Made by a program: the position numbers and the translations under genes
Shown here: in pieces, positions 1 through 11,700 of the stretch
Layout of the letters: each line of letters starts with the position of its first letter
Numbering within the stretch: position 1 is the first letter of the stretch
Assembly (NCBI GenBank): GCA_033964015.1
Contig: JAWWUD010000060.1
Span: forward strand, 124,001-188,000
Source of the DNA: Scolanthus callimorphus
Lineage: Eukaryota; Cnidaria; Anthozoa; Actiniaria; Edwardsiidae
DNA length: 64,000 nt
Direction of reading: 5' to 3'
Notes under the pieces: generated by a model
The model's database searches: none
What the model saw: the letters and a program-made list of their open reading frames with translations, nothing else
Told to the model about the DNA's origin: nothing

Positions 1-332
1 ATGGGAAAAAACCCTCAACTCAAGCGTACGATAGTTGGGAGTACTGACATGACCTAGCTGTTTTAAAAATAGTCGAGTCTACGTTTTTGGGGAATTAATT
101 AATGAATGCAAAAATCCCCTAGACGAGCCTCTGGCCATTTAGGACAAAAATCACAAATTAAAAACATAGGTACGCAGAGCGTACAGGAAGCTATTTGCAG
201 ATGTGTTAAGAGTACAGGGACAAGGGCCGGCAGTGCACAACCTTGTTCCCAGCATTCCCCAGAGATGGAACTTGATGGCGTCATCGGTTAACAATGCGGT
301 GTTTATTTTCATTTTGGTTTTATCTCTTTTAA
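1..332. other. No gene seen; flank of piggyBac-like element
   Basis: Short open frames on both strands only, without family motifs or splice context. The right edge is the TTAA target copy (329-332) of the next element. Confidence 0.5.
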
Positions 333-1261
333 CCCTATTCAGACTGGGGGGCGGGGGGCTTTTCGAGCCCCCCCCCCCTCCAGTAAAATCCTGATTACTC
401 TAAAACAACTGCAGCTATGATGGTGAAACTTCGTGACTTTTCCTGAAATTTATCTGGGGACATTTTGGTGTCAATGACATGTCAGGGTCAACGGCCCAGT
501 TTCCATGGCAACCACATTTTGACATGCATGTTTTGCAAAACTCAAAAAAACGTGAATTTTTCATATTTCAAGCTTAATGTTGGACACATTGCCCAATTAA
601 TGACTATCGGAGCTTGTACTCATTAGTAATTTATGTACAGGCTAATTAATTTTTGACACAAAATCTTTTGGGGGGAGGGGTAGGGATATTTTGTTCATTT
701 TAACATATGGTCTAAAACTAGCTCTGGGATTCACAAATATCATTTTAGTTCAACTTTTTGAATGTCAAACACTTCTTTGATGAGTATTTTGTATATTTTG
801 ACCATTTTTTTCTCATTGGGTATTTATCTGAAGAGTCAAATGGAAATTAAGTGAAATCCAAGATGGCGGATCCAAGATGGCGGATCCAAGATGGCGGACA
901 ATATTTTCAAAAGTCGTCATTATGTCGCAAGTTTGATAAAATTTATGTGTTAATGTCACAAATTATTACATTTACATTATCTTGATGTTAATTAGTTGGC
1001 TTTTAGAGTATTATCTACCAAGTTTTTGCAAGTTAATTAAAATTACTTAAAAATTGATAAAACATTGCGAATGACGTCATGGAGACGTCACATTTTGCTC
1101 CCACGTGACACAAATGGGTGTGGTGATTTGTCTAAGGCTCATGGTCATTGTGTGAACGTTTGATGATCATAGCCCCAGTGGTTCCAGAGATATAGAGGGG
1201 GGGCCGAATTAGCCCCCCCCCCCAGTCACAGATGGTCAAAAAAAGCCCAGTCTGGATAGGG
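333..1261. mobile_element. Non-autonomous piggyBac-like element (929 bp)
   Basis: Both ends are bounded by TTAA (329-332 and 1262-1265), and the element starts CCCTATTCAGACTGGG and ends with the near-perfect reverse complement CCCAGTCTGGATAGGG. TTAA target duplication with CCCTA-type ends is the signature of the piggyBac superfamily. There is no transposase ORF, so it is a passively mobilised copy. C-rich and G-rich runs lie just inside each end (about 346-382 and 1196-1223). Three tandem copies of a 14-bp unit containing AAGATGGCGGATCC lie at about 858-898. Confidence 0.65.
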
Positions 1262-1452
1262 TTAAGGGATAAAAAGAAAGTGTTGTGTATAAAAAGAAAA
1301 TATTGTGTATACACGCTCAGTAGCAACTTTTATTGTCTATAGTAGTTCTACCCTTTCCACTATCGATTTTGGAATAAAAAATTCATTTTTTCATATACAC
1401 ACAAAAAATGCTTGCTTGCCTTTGAAAAAGATCTGCAAATACAAAAGCCTAG

Positions 1453-1528
1453 TGATCCCGCCGGGACTTGAACCCCGGACCTCCATATTAAAGAGCGCGA
1501 AGACTCTACGCCTGAGCTAAGGAGGAGG
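1453..1528 (-). other. tRNA-like sequence with Pol III A and B boxes (tRNA pseudogene or SINE head)
   Basis: On the minus strand TAGCTCAGGCG (1509-1519) matches the A box/D arm and GGTTCAAGTCC (1464-1474) matches the B box/T arm, at tRNA-like spacing, with a five-pair T stem. The putative acceptor strands do not pair well (about 5 of 7) and no clean anticodon stem forms. I therefore call it tRNA-derived, either a degenerate tRNA gene or the head of a SINE. It is not supported as a functional tRNA. Confidence 0.4.
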
Positions 1529-2123
1529 TCACGTGGTTTACAAGAAATTTTTATGTAAAAGCTAAACACATCCACTTCAAACATTCGATCGATGAGCCCC
1601 TGCCGGGGTTCATTTCTTGGACTTGTTTTCTTTCTCATTTCTCACCTGTAAGGTTTTTTCCCCCCTTCAGTTTCATCCGTTTCATCCATATTTGTCTGAA
1701 TATCAAGAAAAATTCGCCAAAAACTGTCGTTTTGCCGACGTTGCAAAACTTCCTTATTAGGAAATTCCCTCTTATCTTATTTCTGTAAGTACTTTTCCTC
1801 ATATCTCAGCGAAAAAAGCAGGAAATTTTGCGAACTTGCAGATACTCGAGAAACATCATTCTCTTGGTCGCCATTTTGTTTTTGCCCCCCGCCGAGGTGC
1901 CTGAGACGCGATTTGAACACCACAGGCAGCCCGCGCGGATTTTGCCATAAAAACGACAGCACTTTCTTGATATCAGTTGTGCACTTTAGTTTACAATTAG
2001 AAAATAACACCTATGTTGTATTGTGAATGTGCGCATTCTGATTGGTTAAAAAGCGTGTTTGTAAGAGACCTGAGAAACACGATTGTCACGCAACGCTGTC
2101 ACGCGTGTGTATGTTAGTTTCTA
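1529..2123. other. No feature seen
   Basis: Non-repetitive AT-rich DNA with short chance open frames; no motif or splice pattern. Confidence 0.4.
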
Positions 2124-3160
2124 AGGGACGTGTCATTATTTACCGGGGGGGGGGGGAGGGGGGGGAGGGCTCCCATTTTTTTCAAATAAGGCTAAAAAAA
2201 TTACGACCCTCCCCTTGAACATAACAAAAAAACTGTGACCCTCATGTAATTTATTTCTGAAAAAACCTGTCAGATAGACTATTGTCCGAGTGATGCAATG
2301 TCTCTTTCATTCTTCTCAATATAGAAATACTTTTTTCTTACTTCTGCCAAAGCTAAGGAACATCGGTTATTATTTATCGCCTAGAGTATTTACGTGAGGA
2401 TTTTGGGTAATACACGGGGACAATGCAGTGATCCTCCCTCTATGAGGAGAATGATTAACGTGATCCCACCTCTCCCGTCCCCTATTTGACCTATATAGTA
2501 CTGAAGACATTTTGCCGAAAAAAGGGGGACGCATATCTTTCCGAATTTTGATAAACGCATTTCATGAAGCCTCAGAGAAAGGGTTATGAACATGTGATGT
2601 GTTCGGTATAGTAAACAAAGCCTGTCAGGAGCCAAGGAAGTACGCTACATATAAAGGTTAGATGAAAGCTTCTAATGATGGGCTCATCATCATTATTCAT
2701 GCGCACAACTGCGCGCCGCAAATGAAGAAGTTATTAATATTCATGTGCGAGAAGCGCGGCCCAACGGACGAATTTCTATGCTTGTAACGTCGAAAACTCA
2801 CGCGTACCTATGGGGTCTTCTTTCAAATATATAGTGACTTGCAAAGGGCATTTTTGGGAAAGTCTGCTTTTCCTCGTCAAGATACACTTGTTCTTGTAAA
2901 CGGCGTCAGGCTAGTGTCTTTATTGCTCAAAGCGTATATTAGATGTCATTCTTTATGCGCGCGAAGCGCGCCGAAATTTTTATAGAGAAGTTGCTGAAAT
3001 AACCACTATCGCCATCTGTTTTACCCTCTTCATCGTCCAAATGTTTGATGAAAAAAGTATGACCCTCCCCGAAACCCGAGTGAAAACAGGAGCGAAAAAA
3101 ATTAGGACCCTCCCCACAAAAATAGGAGTCCTCCCCCCCGCTAAATAATGACACGTCCCT
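2124..3160. mobile_element. TIR-bounded element (about 1.04 kb), class unknown
   Basis: Left end AGGGACGTGTCATTATTTA is matched by TAAATAATGACACGTCCCT at the right end, a perfect 19-bp terminal inverted repeat. G-rich and C-rich runs follow immediately inside. No transposase ORF is present. The flanking bases do not give a clear target duplication, so the superfamily is undetermined. Confidence 0.55.
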
Positions 3161-3161
3161 A

Positions 3162-3348
3162 AAAGCAATACAAATACTTTCTGCGTGCTCTCTGGCTTCT
3201 TACAAACACTCGGGGAATGTTGGTCGAACTGATAAAACTTGAAAGACACTCGCCTTCGGCTCGTGTCTTTCAAGTTTTGATCAGTTCTCAACATCCCCCT
3301 CGTGTTTGTAAGAAAGCAGAGAGCACGCGGAAAGTACTTTTATTGCTT
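3162..3348. repeat. Long imperfect palindrome (fold-back element)
   Basis: The left arm (about 3162-3255) and right arm (about 3262-3348) are inverted copies running from AAGCAATA through the motif TCTTACAAACAC to a short central loop rich in CTTCGGCTCG. It resembles a fold-back MITE and has no coding content. Confidence 0.6.
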
Positions 3349-3352
3349 AAAT

Positions 3353-3525
3353 AAAACACAGTTCCCGTGACTGCGCTGGCTTATGCAAACCGAGATATGG
3401 TTGGGAGAATTCGAGAGCAGATCAGTGGAAACACGAGCCACAGGCGAGTGTTTGCACCTGCTCGAGAACTCTCCAAACCACATCGAGGCTTGCATAAGCA
3501 TGTGCAGTCACAGGAACTGTGTTTT
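3353..3525. repeat. Imperfect palindrome adjacent to previous one
   Basis: AAAACACAGTTCC at the left is mirrored by GGAACTGTGTTTT at the right. The arms contain GCTTATGCAAACC and its inverted partner. Two such fold-backs only 5 bp apart suggest insertion near or into an older element. Confidence 0.55.
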
Positions 3526-4740
3526 ACTTGTTTTATAAAATAATTATCTACAAAACTAAAATGCGCGTAGAATACATATAGTACGTTTTTGAAGCGGATG
3601 AGACTCTAAATTCTCCATACAGATGAAAAGGCTGCATCAGCCAATCAGAGCGCTCCTTCTATCGCATGATTTGTCAATCTGTGATCTCTGATCGGACTGC
3701 AAGTTTTCTGAGATGGCGGCAAGCGAAGTGGTTTTAAAATGACATTCGTGGCTTAAAATGGAGCCTATCTTCCATTCCAAATACAAAATAGTTATGACAG
3801 AAGGCGAACAGAAGAGTTTAATACAGAAGCCGTTGCTTTACATATGTGTGTTGGCCGAGTTTCTTCGTCTATACCCGAAACAAAATATCTCCCGAGCAAG
3901 AACTTGCATATTTGGCACTAGCGGAACTATGTATGTAATGTTGATGCTTTAGCAGCGAAGAGCGAATTTGAACGCTTTATTTACGGCAAACATGGCAAAG
4001 AAGAAAGGAATCCACCTATTTGCACCTTCTGGGCTTTTCACACATTTAATATTCGAGGATCCAGAGGCAGAATTAGTAAAGATTTACAAAACGAGACTGC
4101 CGAACTGACTTGTGCCTGTCGAACTGTGTGTCGAACTCAGTTCAGGTAAAGAAGAGAAAACAATGTATTTACGAGTCTCATGCTTTATGTGAATTCAATG
4201 TGCTTTGTCAAATGTCTACCCAAGTAATATTAACTTCTCAGTAAATGTTTTTGCCTAAAACATGTTACTTTTATCTAAAAGTAAAAGTTTTGAAATTACC
4301 GGCTCGCCAATCACTGAAGTGTTACGTCACAACCATGTTTGCACAGGGAAATGCAAACATGGCTCTAAATCAGAGCACGCGCACTATCTAAATTATTTTA
4401 TAATGGGCGATGACTAAGAAGCGATTTCCTATGCAAATAGCTTAAAAAAAACTTCTAATGATATTAATTCTAGGAATCACGTTTCTAGTGAATATAGGGA
4501 AAGAAAACGTCTTCTTATAAGAGGAATTTTTAAGAAACTATGAAGGAATGAAGGCTCAGAACGATTTCGAGTTTTCCAAGGGTCAAAGGATAGTTAGGGA
4601 GATGAGTAACGTTGATTATATTCGACTCATAGAGCATACTTTATCTCCTATTTGTTGGTATTTATAGCGGAGCTCGGCTTGATAGATATTTTGGGCATTT
4701 TATGACGTGATCAGTGACGTCAAGTCAAGTGACTTTCATG
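3526..4740. other. No supported gene; one unexplained open stretch
   Basis: A stretch at about 3921-4146 (+) is open for about 75 codons and is flanked by an AG on the left and GTAAAG on the right, as an internal exon would be. I recognise no family in it and no partner exons, so no gene is called. The rest is AT-rich and featureless. Confidence 0.3.
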
Positions 4741-4989
4741 TTACCACCGTATGCATTGCTACGCGACCTCAACATTCACTGTTGCGATTGTCGATTTTAC
4801 GCAAGAAAACTGTAATGTTATTTTTTTTTCCTTAAACCAGAAAGTTAAACATTCGAGGCAAGGCAGTCAAAGGATAGTTAGAACCATGTTGATTGATTTG
4901 GCAATCAAATCCGACCCACTGAACAGGCCGAACCCAGCGTTTGGGTTTGATTGACGGCTAAATAGGCGTAGCAATGCATACAGTGGTAA
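4741..4989. mobile_element. MITE with 24-bp TIRs
   Basis: TTACCACCGTATGCATTGCT (4741 on) is inverted at 4966-4989 with one mismatch over 24 bp. The interior is non-coding. No clear target duplication was found. Confidence 0.55.
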
Positions 4990-6372
4990 AGTTTGTTAAG
5001 TTTGGTTGCCTCATAATTGATTAATTAACAATAGTCGCCGAAAAGGCGACGAGATTATTGGCGAATAGTCACGAGACGACTAATTGTTTATTAATTAATT
5101 ATGAGTGATAACGGCCTATAGCAACAAAATTTGACAAACAAAGGCTTTATAAAAAGCAGCAGAATGCGAAGTTTTGAAAATTCATATGATGGATATAATT
5201 TTGAACTGCTTTTGTGCGTCGTGCAAGTAATATAAATCAATTTGCCATTCCACGCCAATGCAAATTCAGCATTTGCTTGACTCGAGGAAACAAAAAAATA
5301 AGTAGGACCATACTTCCAGACAAAGAGCTGAAGCGTCGTATGGCGACCGTACGGTTCTTACGCCCACGCCAGAGATTTCGGCCCTGACAGTCGCTACCCT
5401 GGTGTTGAATTGCTCAGTAGCTTGATACCTTGGGTGAGAGTACGCCCGGCCACCAGACCATATAAGGACGCCCCTTGTACCGTTAGTGAACAATCAACTA
5501 ATTAATAATGCATCGCCAACATATTTATAGGCTTGAAACGTGTGTTAGAGGTCCATGTGGGACACGTTGTTAGTGTTCATTTTTAATTAGTAGTAGCTTA
5601 TCTCGACGGTAATGCAGAAAAGTTTTTCACATTTTGCCGGTAAGCATGTTTTCTACTCACAACCCAAGAGTAGGCATTAATTGGCACGGGAATGAGTTTC
5701 TTTTTAAGTTGTCCGTTTGCGCATGCGCACACACGTCATCTTGTCTTAAACAATTTTCGTGAAAGAGGATCATTAATCCCCTGAAAGATCATCTAAGGAT
5801 ACCCAGAGTGTCAGCTAGACCTATTGAAACTTGAGTCAAGTCTCTGGTAGTTTTGATCAAGTTCGGGAAGTGTCACAATGCCATAAGGAACGGACTATTT
5901 GATATTTGATGGGGAGGGTGGGGATTTTTTTTTTTTTGCGTGATATTTGGTGTCCAGTTTTACTGCTCGATGTTTTATCCCTAGAACGTGACTGTGCTTG
6001 ATTTTTTCCTGAGTTTTCCTGATAAAAGGTTAAAATTCAAAATCGTTAATAGAGACTACAACGATTGCAGTAGGCATCTCTAATACTTTCATTTGGCTTC
6101 TAACTAAACAAAGACTTGGCTATTCAAGATGCCGTCAGTCATTTGCGACTGGTCGAGGAATTGTCCAGCGGGGACGGACCAAATTACTAGTTTTCTTGCA
6201 TTGTTTTCATGCGCGCGAAGCGCGCCGCGATTTTGAAAATCAAAGTACGAGGTTATGAAACTCTTATTTCTGGGAGACGAAAATCGCGCTGAATTGGAGC
6301 CACTGATTAATCATAGTCCTCCTTAAATAAAGCAGTATCTATCTTAGATAGTATCTTAGATAGTATCTATCA
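4990..6372. other. Non-coding; inverted repeat 5008-5103
   Basis: AATTGATTAATTAACAATAG near 5017 is mirrored around 5082-5103, bracketing a CGCC-rich hairpin. The remainder holds only short chance open frames and a poly-T run near 5925. Confidence 0.35.
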
Positions 6373-6604
6373 ATCTCGTTCCCAGAGCCTACTCCGCTGT
6401 TGTTGTTTGTCGTAGGCTCTGGCGGCAGACAATCGTAGCCGATTCTGATTAGCCGATATTCCTGCCCGCCTTTTTGAAATTTGGTTAAGCGACAAAGACG
6501 GTCACCATATATAGAAAACCGGATGTCCTAGATTCTAGGACATCCGGTTTCGTCTGCGTCCAGAGCCTCCGAGTCAGCATGACCGAGAGGCTCTGGAAAC
6601 GAGA
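6373..6604. mobile_element. MITE with ATCTCGTT..CCAGAGCCT ends
   Basis: The left end ATCTCGTTCCCAGAGCCT is inverted as AGGCTCTGGAAACGAGAT at 6587-6604. The ends resemble those of the elements at 6639, 51160 and 51643. A perfect 17-bp-stem hairpin lies inside (6516-6550). Confidence 0.55.
6516..6550. repeat. Perfect hairpin, 17-bp stem, 1-nt centre
   Basis: AAACCGGATGTCCTAGA is followed by a single T and its exact reverse complement. It forms part of the surrounding MITE. Confidence 0.7.
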
Positions 6605-6638
6605 TAATCGATCTATCGATGGTTTAGTTTGTAAATGC

Positions 6639-6858
6639 CAACCTCGTCCCCAGGGTCTTCTCGGTCGTTTTTCAATATGGCGTTTGACACGAGTGAAGAC
6701 CCTGGGGGAGGCTGATTCACATGACCATTCTTTGAAAACATGGGAACGAGGTTTGTCCTTTGTTTGAAAAGGTCATGTGACTAAGCCTCCCCCAGGGTCT
6801 TCTCTCGAGTCAACCGCAACTTTGAAAAACGACCGAGAAGACCCTGGGGACGGGGTTG
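6639..6858. mobile_element. Palindromic 220-bp MITE, hAT-like (8-bp TSD)
   Basis: TIRs begin CAACCTCGTCCCCAGGGTCT and are mirrored to 6858. The flanks carry the 8-bp direct repeat GTAAATGC (6631-6638 and 6859-6866), the length typical of hAT elements. Nearly the whole element is palindromic. It has no ORF. Confidence 0.7.
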
Positions 6859-6866
6859 GTAAATGC

Positions 6867-7658
6867 TAGCGCGCTGCAATTTTAGACCATTAGGAGTAAT
6901 TAAATGAGAACTTGGTGTTTAAAATTGCGCTTCCTGTCACTATTTGCTAAGTAAACCCTTGTTGACCTCGGTTTATTATCTCATTCGAAAAAATCCATTT
7001 TAATGTTATAGATTTCGAGCGCGCTATCTCAGAACAAACTTTCATAATATTTTAAAAACTGGCTGGATTAATTTCATTGTAAAAATGTCGGTAGCCGGTA
7101 AACAGTTTCTTTTTTGACAGTTGCCGTTTAGAGTCGAACTGTGCTATAGCATATGAGCTCTTGGCTCAATAGGAAGTTTTATCTGGTCCAGCATCCCGTT
7201 TAATCCTGCTGTTAATTATTAAAATTATTAAAATAAATGCCAGAGCAAAAAGATAGGCAAAGCAAGAGGAGAAGTCTGAAAAACATGGGAAAAGGAAAAA
7301 CCTAATTTTTGGTAAGCAATTAAATTCGTTCGTCCTGGGAAAATTATCAAGGATATTACGAAAAAAAATCCACGGGGACCTGCGAAAATCATGTTTTGAA
7401 ATATAGTACAATAGGCCGTCATCACGTAATACTGATATAATATATAGAATCCTATGATATCTCTTTTTTGTGTAAATTGAGGACGAGATATCATAGGATT
7501 CAAGTTTATTCAAAGCGTTCAGTCGGTAGATTCCGCCTAAAATAGCACTCAAAAAGGCGATATCGCCCTCGTCGCTGCGCGACTCGTGCGATATCGCTTT
7601 CTTCGTACTATCATTTCTTAGCGGATATAGCCTCCTGAAGCTTTAAATAATCCTATTA
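6867..7658. other. Non-coding; hairpin 7446-7501
   Basis: GAATCCTATGATATCTC is repeated in inverse orientation about 20 bp later, giving a 17-bp stem. No gene evidence elsewhere in the interval. Confidence 0.4.
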
Positions 7659-8018
7659 TAGTTATCAAAAAATAAAACCCAGTATTCAATTCTACACATC
7701 CGTATTAGTAAAAGTGCAAAGTTTGGTGAAGATTGCTTGAATACTGATTGAGATATGAATTTTCAAAACTTCGTATTATGGCCTTTTTACAAGAAATGTA
7801 TGGGAAAATACATCGGAACGAGGCTGGAAGGGCATGGATGCCCCACCAGCCTCGACTTCACGTATTAGCCCATACATTCTTTGTAAAAAAATAAGCCAGA
7901 ATACGAAGTTTTGAAAATTCATATCTCAGCCAGGTTTCAAGTAATTATTTTGAAGCTTTGCAGTTGTACTAATACGAATGTGTAGAATTGGAAACTGGAT
8001 TTTATTTTCTGATAACTA
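7659..8018. mobile_element. Fold-back MITE upstream of MSH6
   Basis: TAGTTATCAAAAAATAAAAC at the left is mirrored by a sequence ending GATAACTA at 8018. Inner arms with TTCAAAACTTCGTATT and its complement meet near 7825. It ends about 370 bp upstream of the MSH6 start codon. Confidence 0.6.
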
Positions 8019-8383
8019 TTATATATTATTAATCAATATTGCGTGATAACGGCGTATTTCAAAGGGCACCATCGGAAAAGGCAGAAGCAAAATTTGATTG
8101 CACCGAAAAAAATAAGCAAAATTCTATCGTCCTGAAAAAAATCTTAAAGATATCACAAGCAGAGAATGGGCGGTGAGTAAAAATTGGGCGTCCTTGAAAA
8201 ATTCTGCTGCGAATAAAGGAGAACTAAATATATTTTCGTTGGAAGTCATTCATGTTCTCGCAAACCCCCAAATATTGGAGTGCCTGTGGTGTGTATGATG
8301 CGCCTAAGAATTGACCAGCGGTATCTGAAACGCTTCTATGCGCAGTTGCGTAGGTGCAAAAATTCGCGGGAAAAACCAACAAC
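8019..8383 (+). promoter_or_regulatory. MSH6 promoter / 5' UTR region with E2F-like site
   Basis: TTCGCGGGAAA at 8363-8373, 11 bp before the start codon, matches the E2F consensus (GCGGGAAA core). Replication-linked mismatch-repair genes are known E2F targets in animals, so cell-cycle control is plausible. No TATA box is evident. The transcription start cannot be placed from sequence alone. Confidence 0.4.
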
Positions 8384-8733
8384 ATGGCGACTTTGTTCTC
8401 GTACTTCACAAAAACACCGAAATCCAAGTCCCCAAACAACGGAGATTTAGCTGAAGTGTCGAAAAACAAGTCTCCTACAGAATGTGCTGGTGGATTTCCT
8501 TCAAAGGGCGCGAATAAGAAAGGAAAACTCACATTTTCGCAGCCATGTGTTGGCCGAAGCAAAGCGGGCGTGAAGACCGAGTTGCTCGAGATTGTATGGG
8601 GAAAGATGGACGGACATCCAATATGGCCGTGTATTATCTGCAAACACCCGACTTTAGGGGCTCATCTGAGGGATGGAGAGTGTCATGTTCAGTTCTTTGG
8701 TGATCCGCCCAGTAGAGGATGGGTAAAACTCAA
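8384..8733 (+). CDS. MSH6: MSH6 exon 1
   Basis: Residues 1-116. It carries the PCNA-interaction-like MATLFSYF, in which the initiator Met sits where Gln is usual, and the first half of the PWWP domain ([26 protein letters not shown]). Donor GTAAGT; ends in phase 2. Confidence 0.9.
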
Positions 8734-11700
8734 GTAAGTTTGGTTATAAAACTACATGACTTCCACACGAACTTTAACTTGTAGGCCAGCCAAATGTTTT
8801 TGGGCTGCCTGTGGAACTTTCAGGGTAAGCCACCATCGACCTTTTTGGATCGGCAGGTATAAAATGCAGACCAGAAAATGCAGACTGCAGACTAGAAAAT
8901 TCAGACTAAAAATTCAGACAAAAATGCAGCTAGAAAAAAAACGACCCGCTCTCCAACCAGGGCATCTGGGGAAGTGCGGCAGTGCGATTCCGCACTTTTG
9001 CCCAAAAATCTCACTTTTCCGCACTTTCACACTTTCTTCGCATTTTTCCGCACTTTTTAAGAAAATTACTATAAATTGTGTGGAAAAATCCTTCTAAACA
9101 TGGTAATTTCAAAGATTTGCAGGTTAATACCTAGTTTATTATGTTGATGCTGAAAGTATTAAGCGCAAAAACCTTGAAAACTCCACCATTTTCTTCCGAT
9201 ACGATCGACACCGAATGCTAAAAAATACCAGGCGTTCCACAGCAGACCGTTTGAGAATAAGTACGAGAAACCATCAATTAGGAGATCTGTAATTGGATGG
9301 AAGTTTAGATGGAAATAAGCCAATAGCTGATCTTGTAAGAAATGGGTAAAATACAAATGGCGCACGTTTTTCGGTGAACCCGATTTTTAATTGCTAAATA
9401 GGTCAAGTATTTAGGTGAAACAAAATAGTAGGAGAACGAAAAATGTTGGATGTTATAGAAGTTCGTTTATTTGTACTTAAACGCCGTAAATATACTATGA
9501 AACTGCCGGAGCCATTTACCCTAGATTAAGATGGTGATGACAAAGCACGAAGTTTACATTTTTGAGAACTTTATTGCAAGATAGAGCAGATTTCGTATGA
9601 CTGTGAAAAGTGCTGCGGGCGGCGCGGTACTGTCGCGGTGGCGGTACGGAACCTGGCCTGCTGTAAATGGAATGAAATCGCGTAGTCGCGGTACGGTCGC
9701 GGTGCGGAACAGCTTTGTGGCGGTACTTTTCCCAGTCATACGAAATCTGCTCTATTGTTATGAACAACACATGCAGGAGTTGATTGTATGGAGAAATAGG
9801 CGCTCTTAGTGATTCAAGTTTGGGTTCGAGTTTTAAATGACTGATGCCGCGCAAGCAAGCATGGTGAGCCCTTCTTTTTTGCATTTTTCCATTGTTCTTG
9901 ACCTATATTGATCATGCGAAGTTTAATAAGTTAGCTGTTACATCAGTTTCAACGAAATTACCTTTTAAAATGACAAAACAAATAGAAAATCAACAGAAAC
10001 GACTTGTCATGATCCCCCAAAAGCGCAAACCTTCAAATTAAAGAAAATAATTAACCACACTTTACCGCACTTTTCACTGTTTTACTGCACTTTTTTCCGC
10101 ACTTATTTCTAAAAAATCCCGCACTTTTCCGCACTTTTTTGCTGTTTTTTACCGCACTTCCCCAGATGCCCTTTCCAACAGAGCATTTCATCATTTTCAC
10201 AGCAGAAATTTCTAAACCCCCCAAAATACACAGTCTGGGGAGAAAATTTTTCAACCGAAAAAATACATCAGACACCCTGTGATGTTTAAAGGGGCACTCA
10301 CACTTAATTTTTGTAACAGTCCAGGTTTGTTAAATGGCCTTTTAATAGTTAAATCAATTCAAATCTATCGCGTTTTTATTTATTATCAAGAGAATGGAAT
10401 TGGATTGCGATTTGAATTATTTGAGTGTCAGGCAAGTGTGCAGGTGCCCCTTTAACCTTGAGTATTCCCCTGGTTGCTGGTGGATCAATGTTAGAATCTT
10501 ACAATCTTACTGATATTCCAGGCAACTACAACCATTTGTCAAAGGAGACTCAAAAGGTGGGGTTGATCCATCTGTGAAAAAAGCTATTTCACAAGCCAAT
10601 GGTGCAATGTCCATGTCAATGGAAGACAGAGAGAAACTTATAAGCTGCATCCCTTCAGATGAGGAAGATGAGATTGATGCTGAGATGGAATGTGATAACG
10701 TAAAGACAAGTCCATCAAATGACAAGGAAAACCAGGCAGCATCAAGTAGTGATGAGGATGAGGATGATGTTACTGGACGAAAGGTGCATATTGTAGCAAT
10801 ACAAATAAAAAGTGTCGTCATCATTTTTTTTGTGACTAATCAATTAGCTCAGCAATTGACATTAGGAGGTATGAGCTTCAAGTACCGGTAGGATAATATC
10901 CAGGTGTCAACATCATTCAATTGTTAGATCATCTGACTCACAATCTGTGTGTTTCAGTACAACAGCAAAAGACCAAGAAGGAAATCCACAGCAAGAGGTG
11001 TCAAGAAGAGGAAAAGAATCTCAATAGAATCAGGGTCAGATAGTAGTGGCTCAGGTAATTATCCAACCTCCAACTCCAAATTATCTTTACTGTATGCGAG
11101 TCCTTGGGAAACCTTTAAGGTTACAGGATACATTCGCGGCCTTCTATTTGCGAAATTTTCGAAAATCACAGTTCTTCCTCATCAAGGCCTGATCTTTACT
11201 CTCTCGAAAAAAAAAATCTTGAAATCTTAAAAGCAGCGTGAGAAATGTATAGAAAACTAGAAATGCCCGAGAAATATGTCTTTCAATACAGGCGAGATAA
11301 TCCTTTAATCCTATTGTGAAGTCTACTCGGTTCAGCACACATCATTAGCATTTTCGCGTAACATACGGGACATTTAGGTGACTGTTATGGTCCGTCATAT
11401 TTTGTCACACATTGTTGTTCTCTGGTTTAGTGTATAAGTGTTGTGTAGAAGCGATTTTTCTGAAAATTCTCTATTCTCAATCATGGGAAAGCGAAAAAAG
11501 CTTAACCGCAGTCCTTGGGTCTCAAAGCGTGCGAAAGGAGTAAAAAAAAGCCAAATCTTTAAGCTTTCAGGAGAACATGAAATAACAACTCGCTCTGTCT
11601 GACAAAGGCTCATGTTCGATCAACCCAATCCAAGGAAAATGCTAAAGACGAAGAACAGCGGACACTAGATCCACCAATTGCATCACGTTCGATACTGATA

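Noticed and set aside
3758..3952. 64-codon open frame starting MEPIFHSKYK
   Set aside because: No recognisable family, no good splice or poly(A) context, and no repeats of codon bias; left uncalled.
7166..7552. 128-codon minus-strand frame
   Set aside because: Low-complexity hydrophobic composition spanning a hairpin (7446-7501); no homologous pattern.
8224..8643. 139-codon minus-strand frame over MSH6 exon 1
   Set aside because: Antisense shadow of the well-supported PWWP exon.
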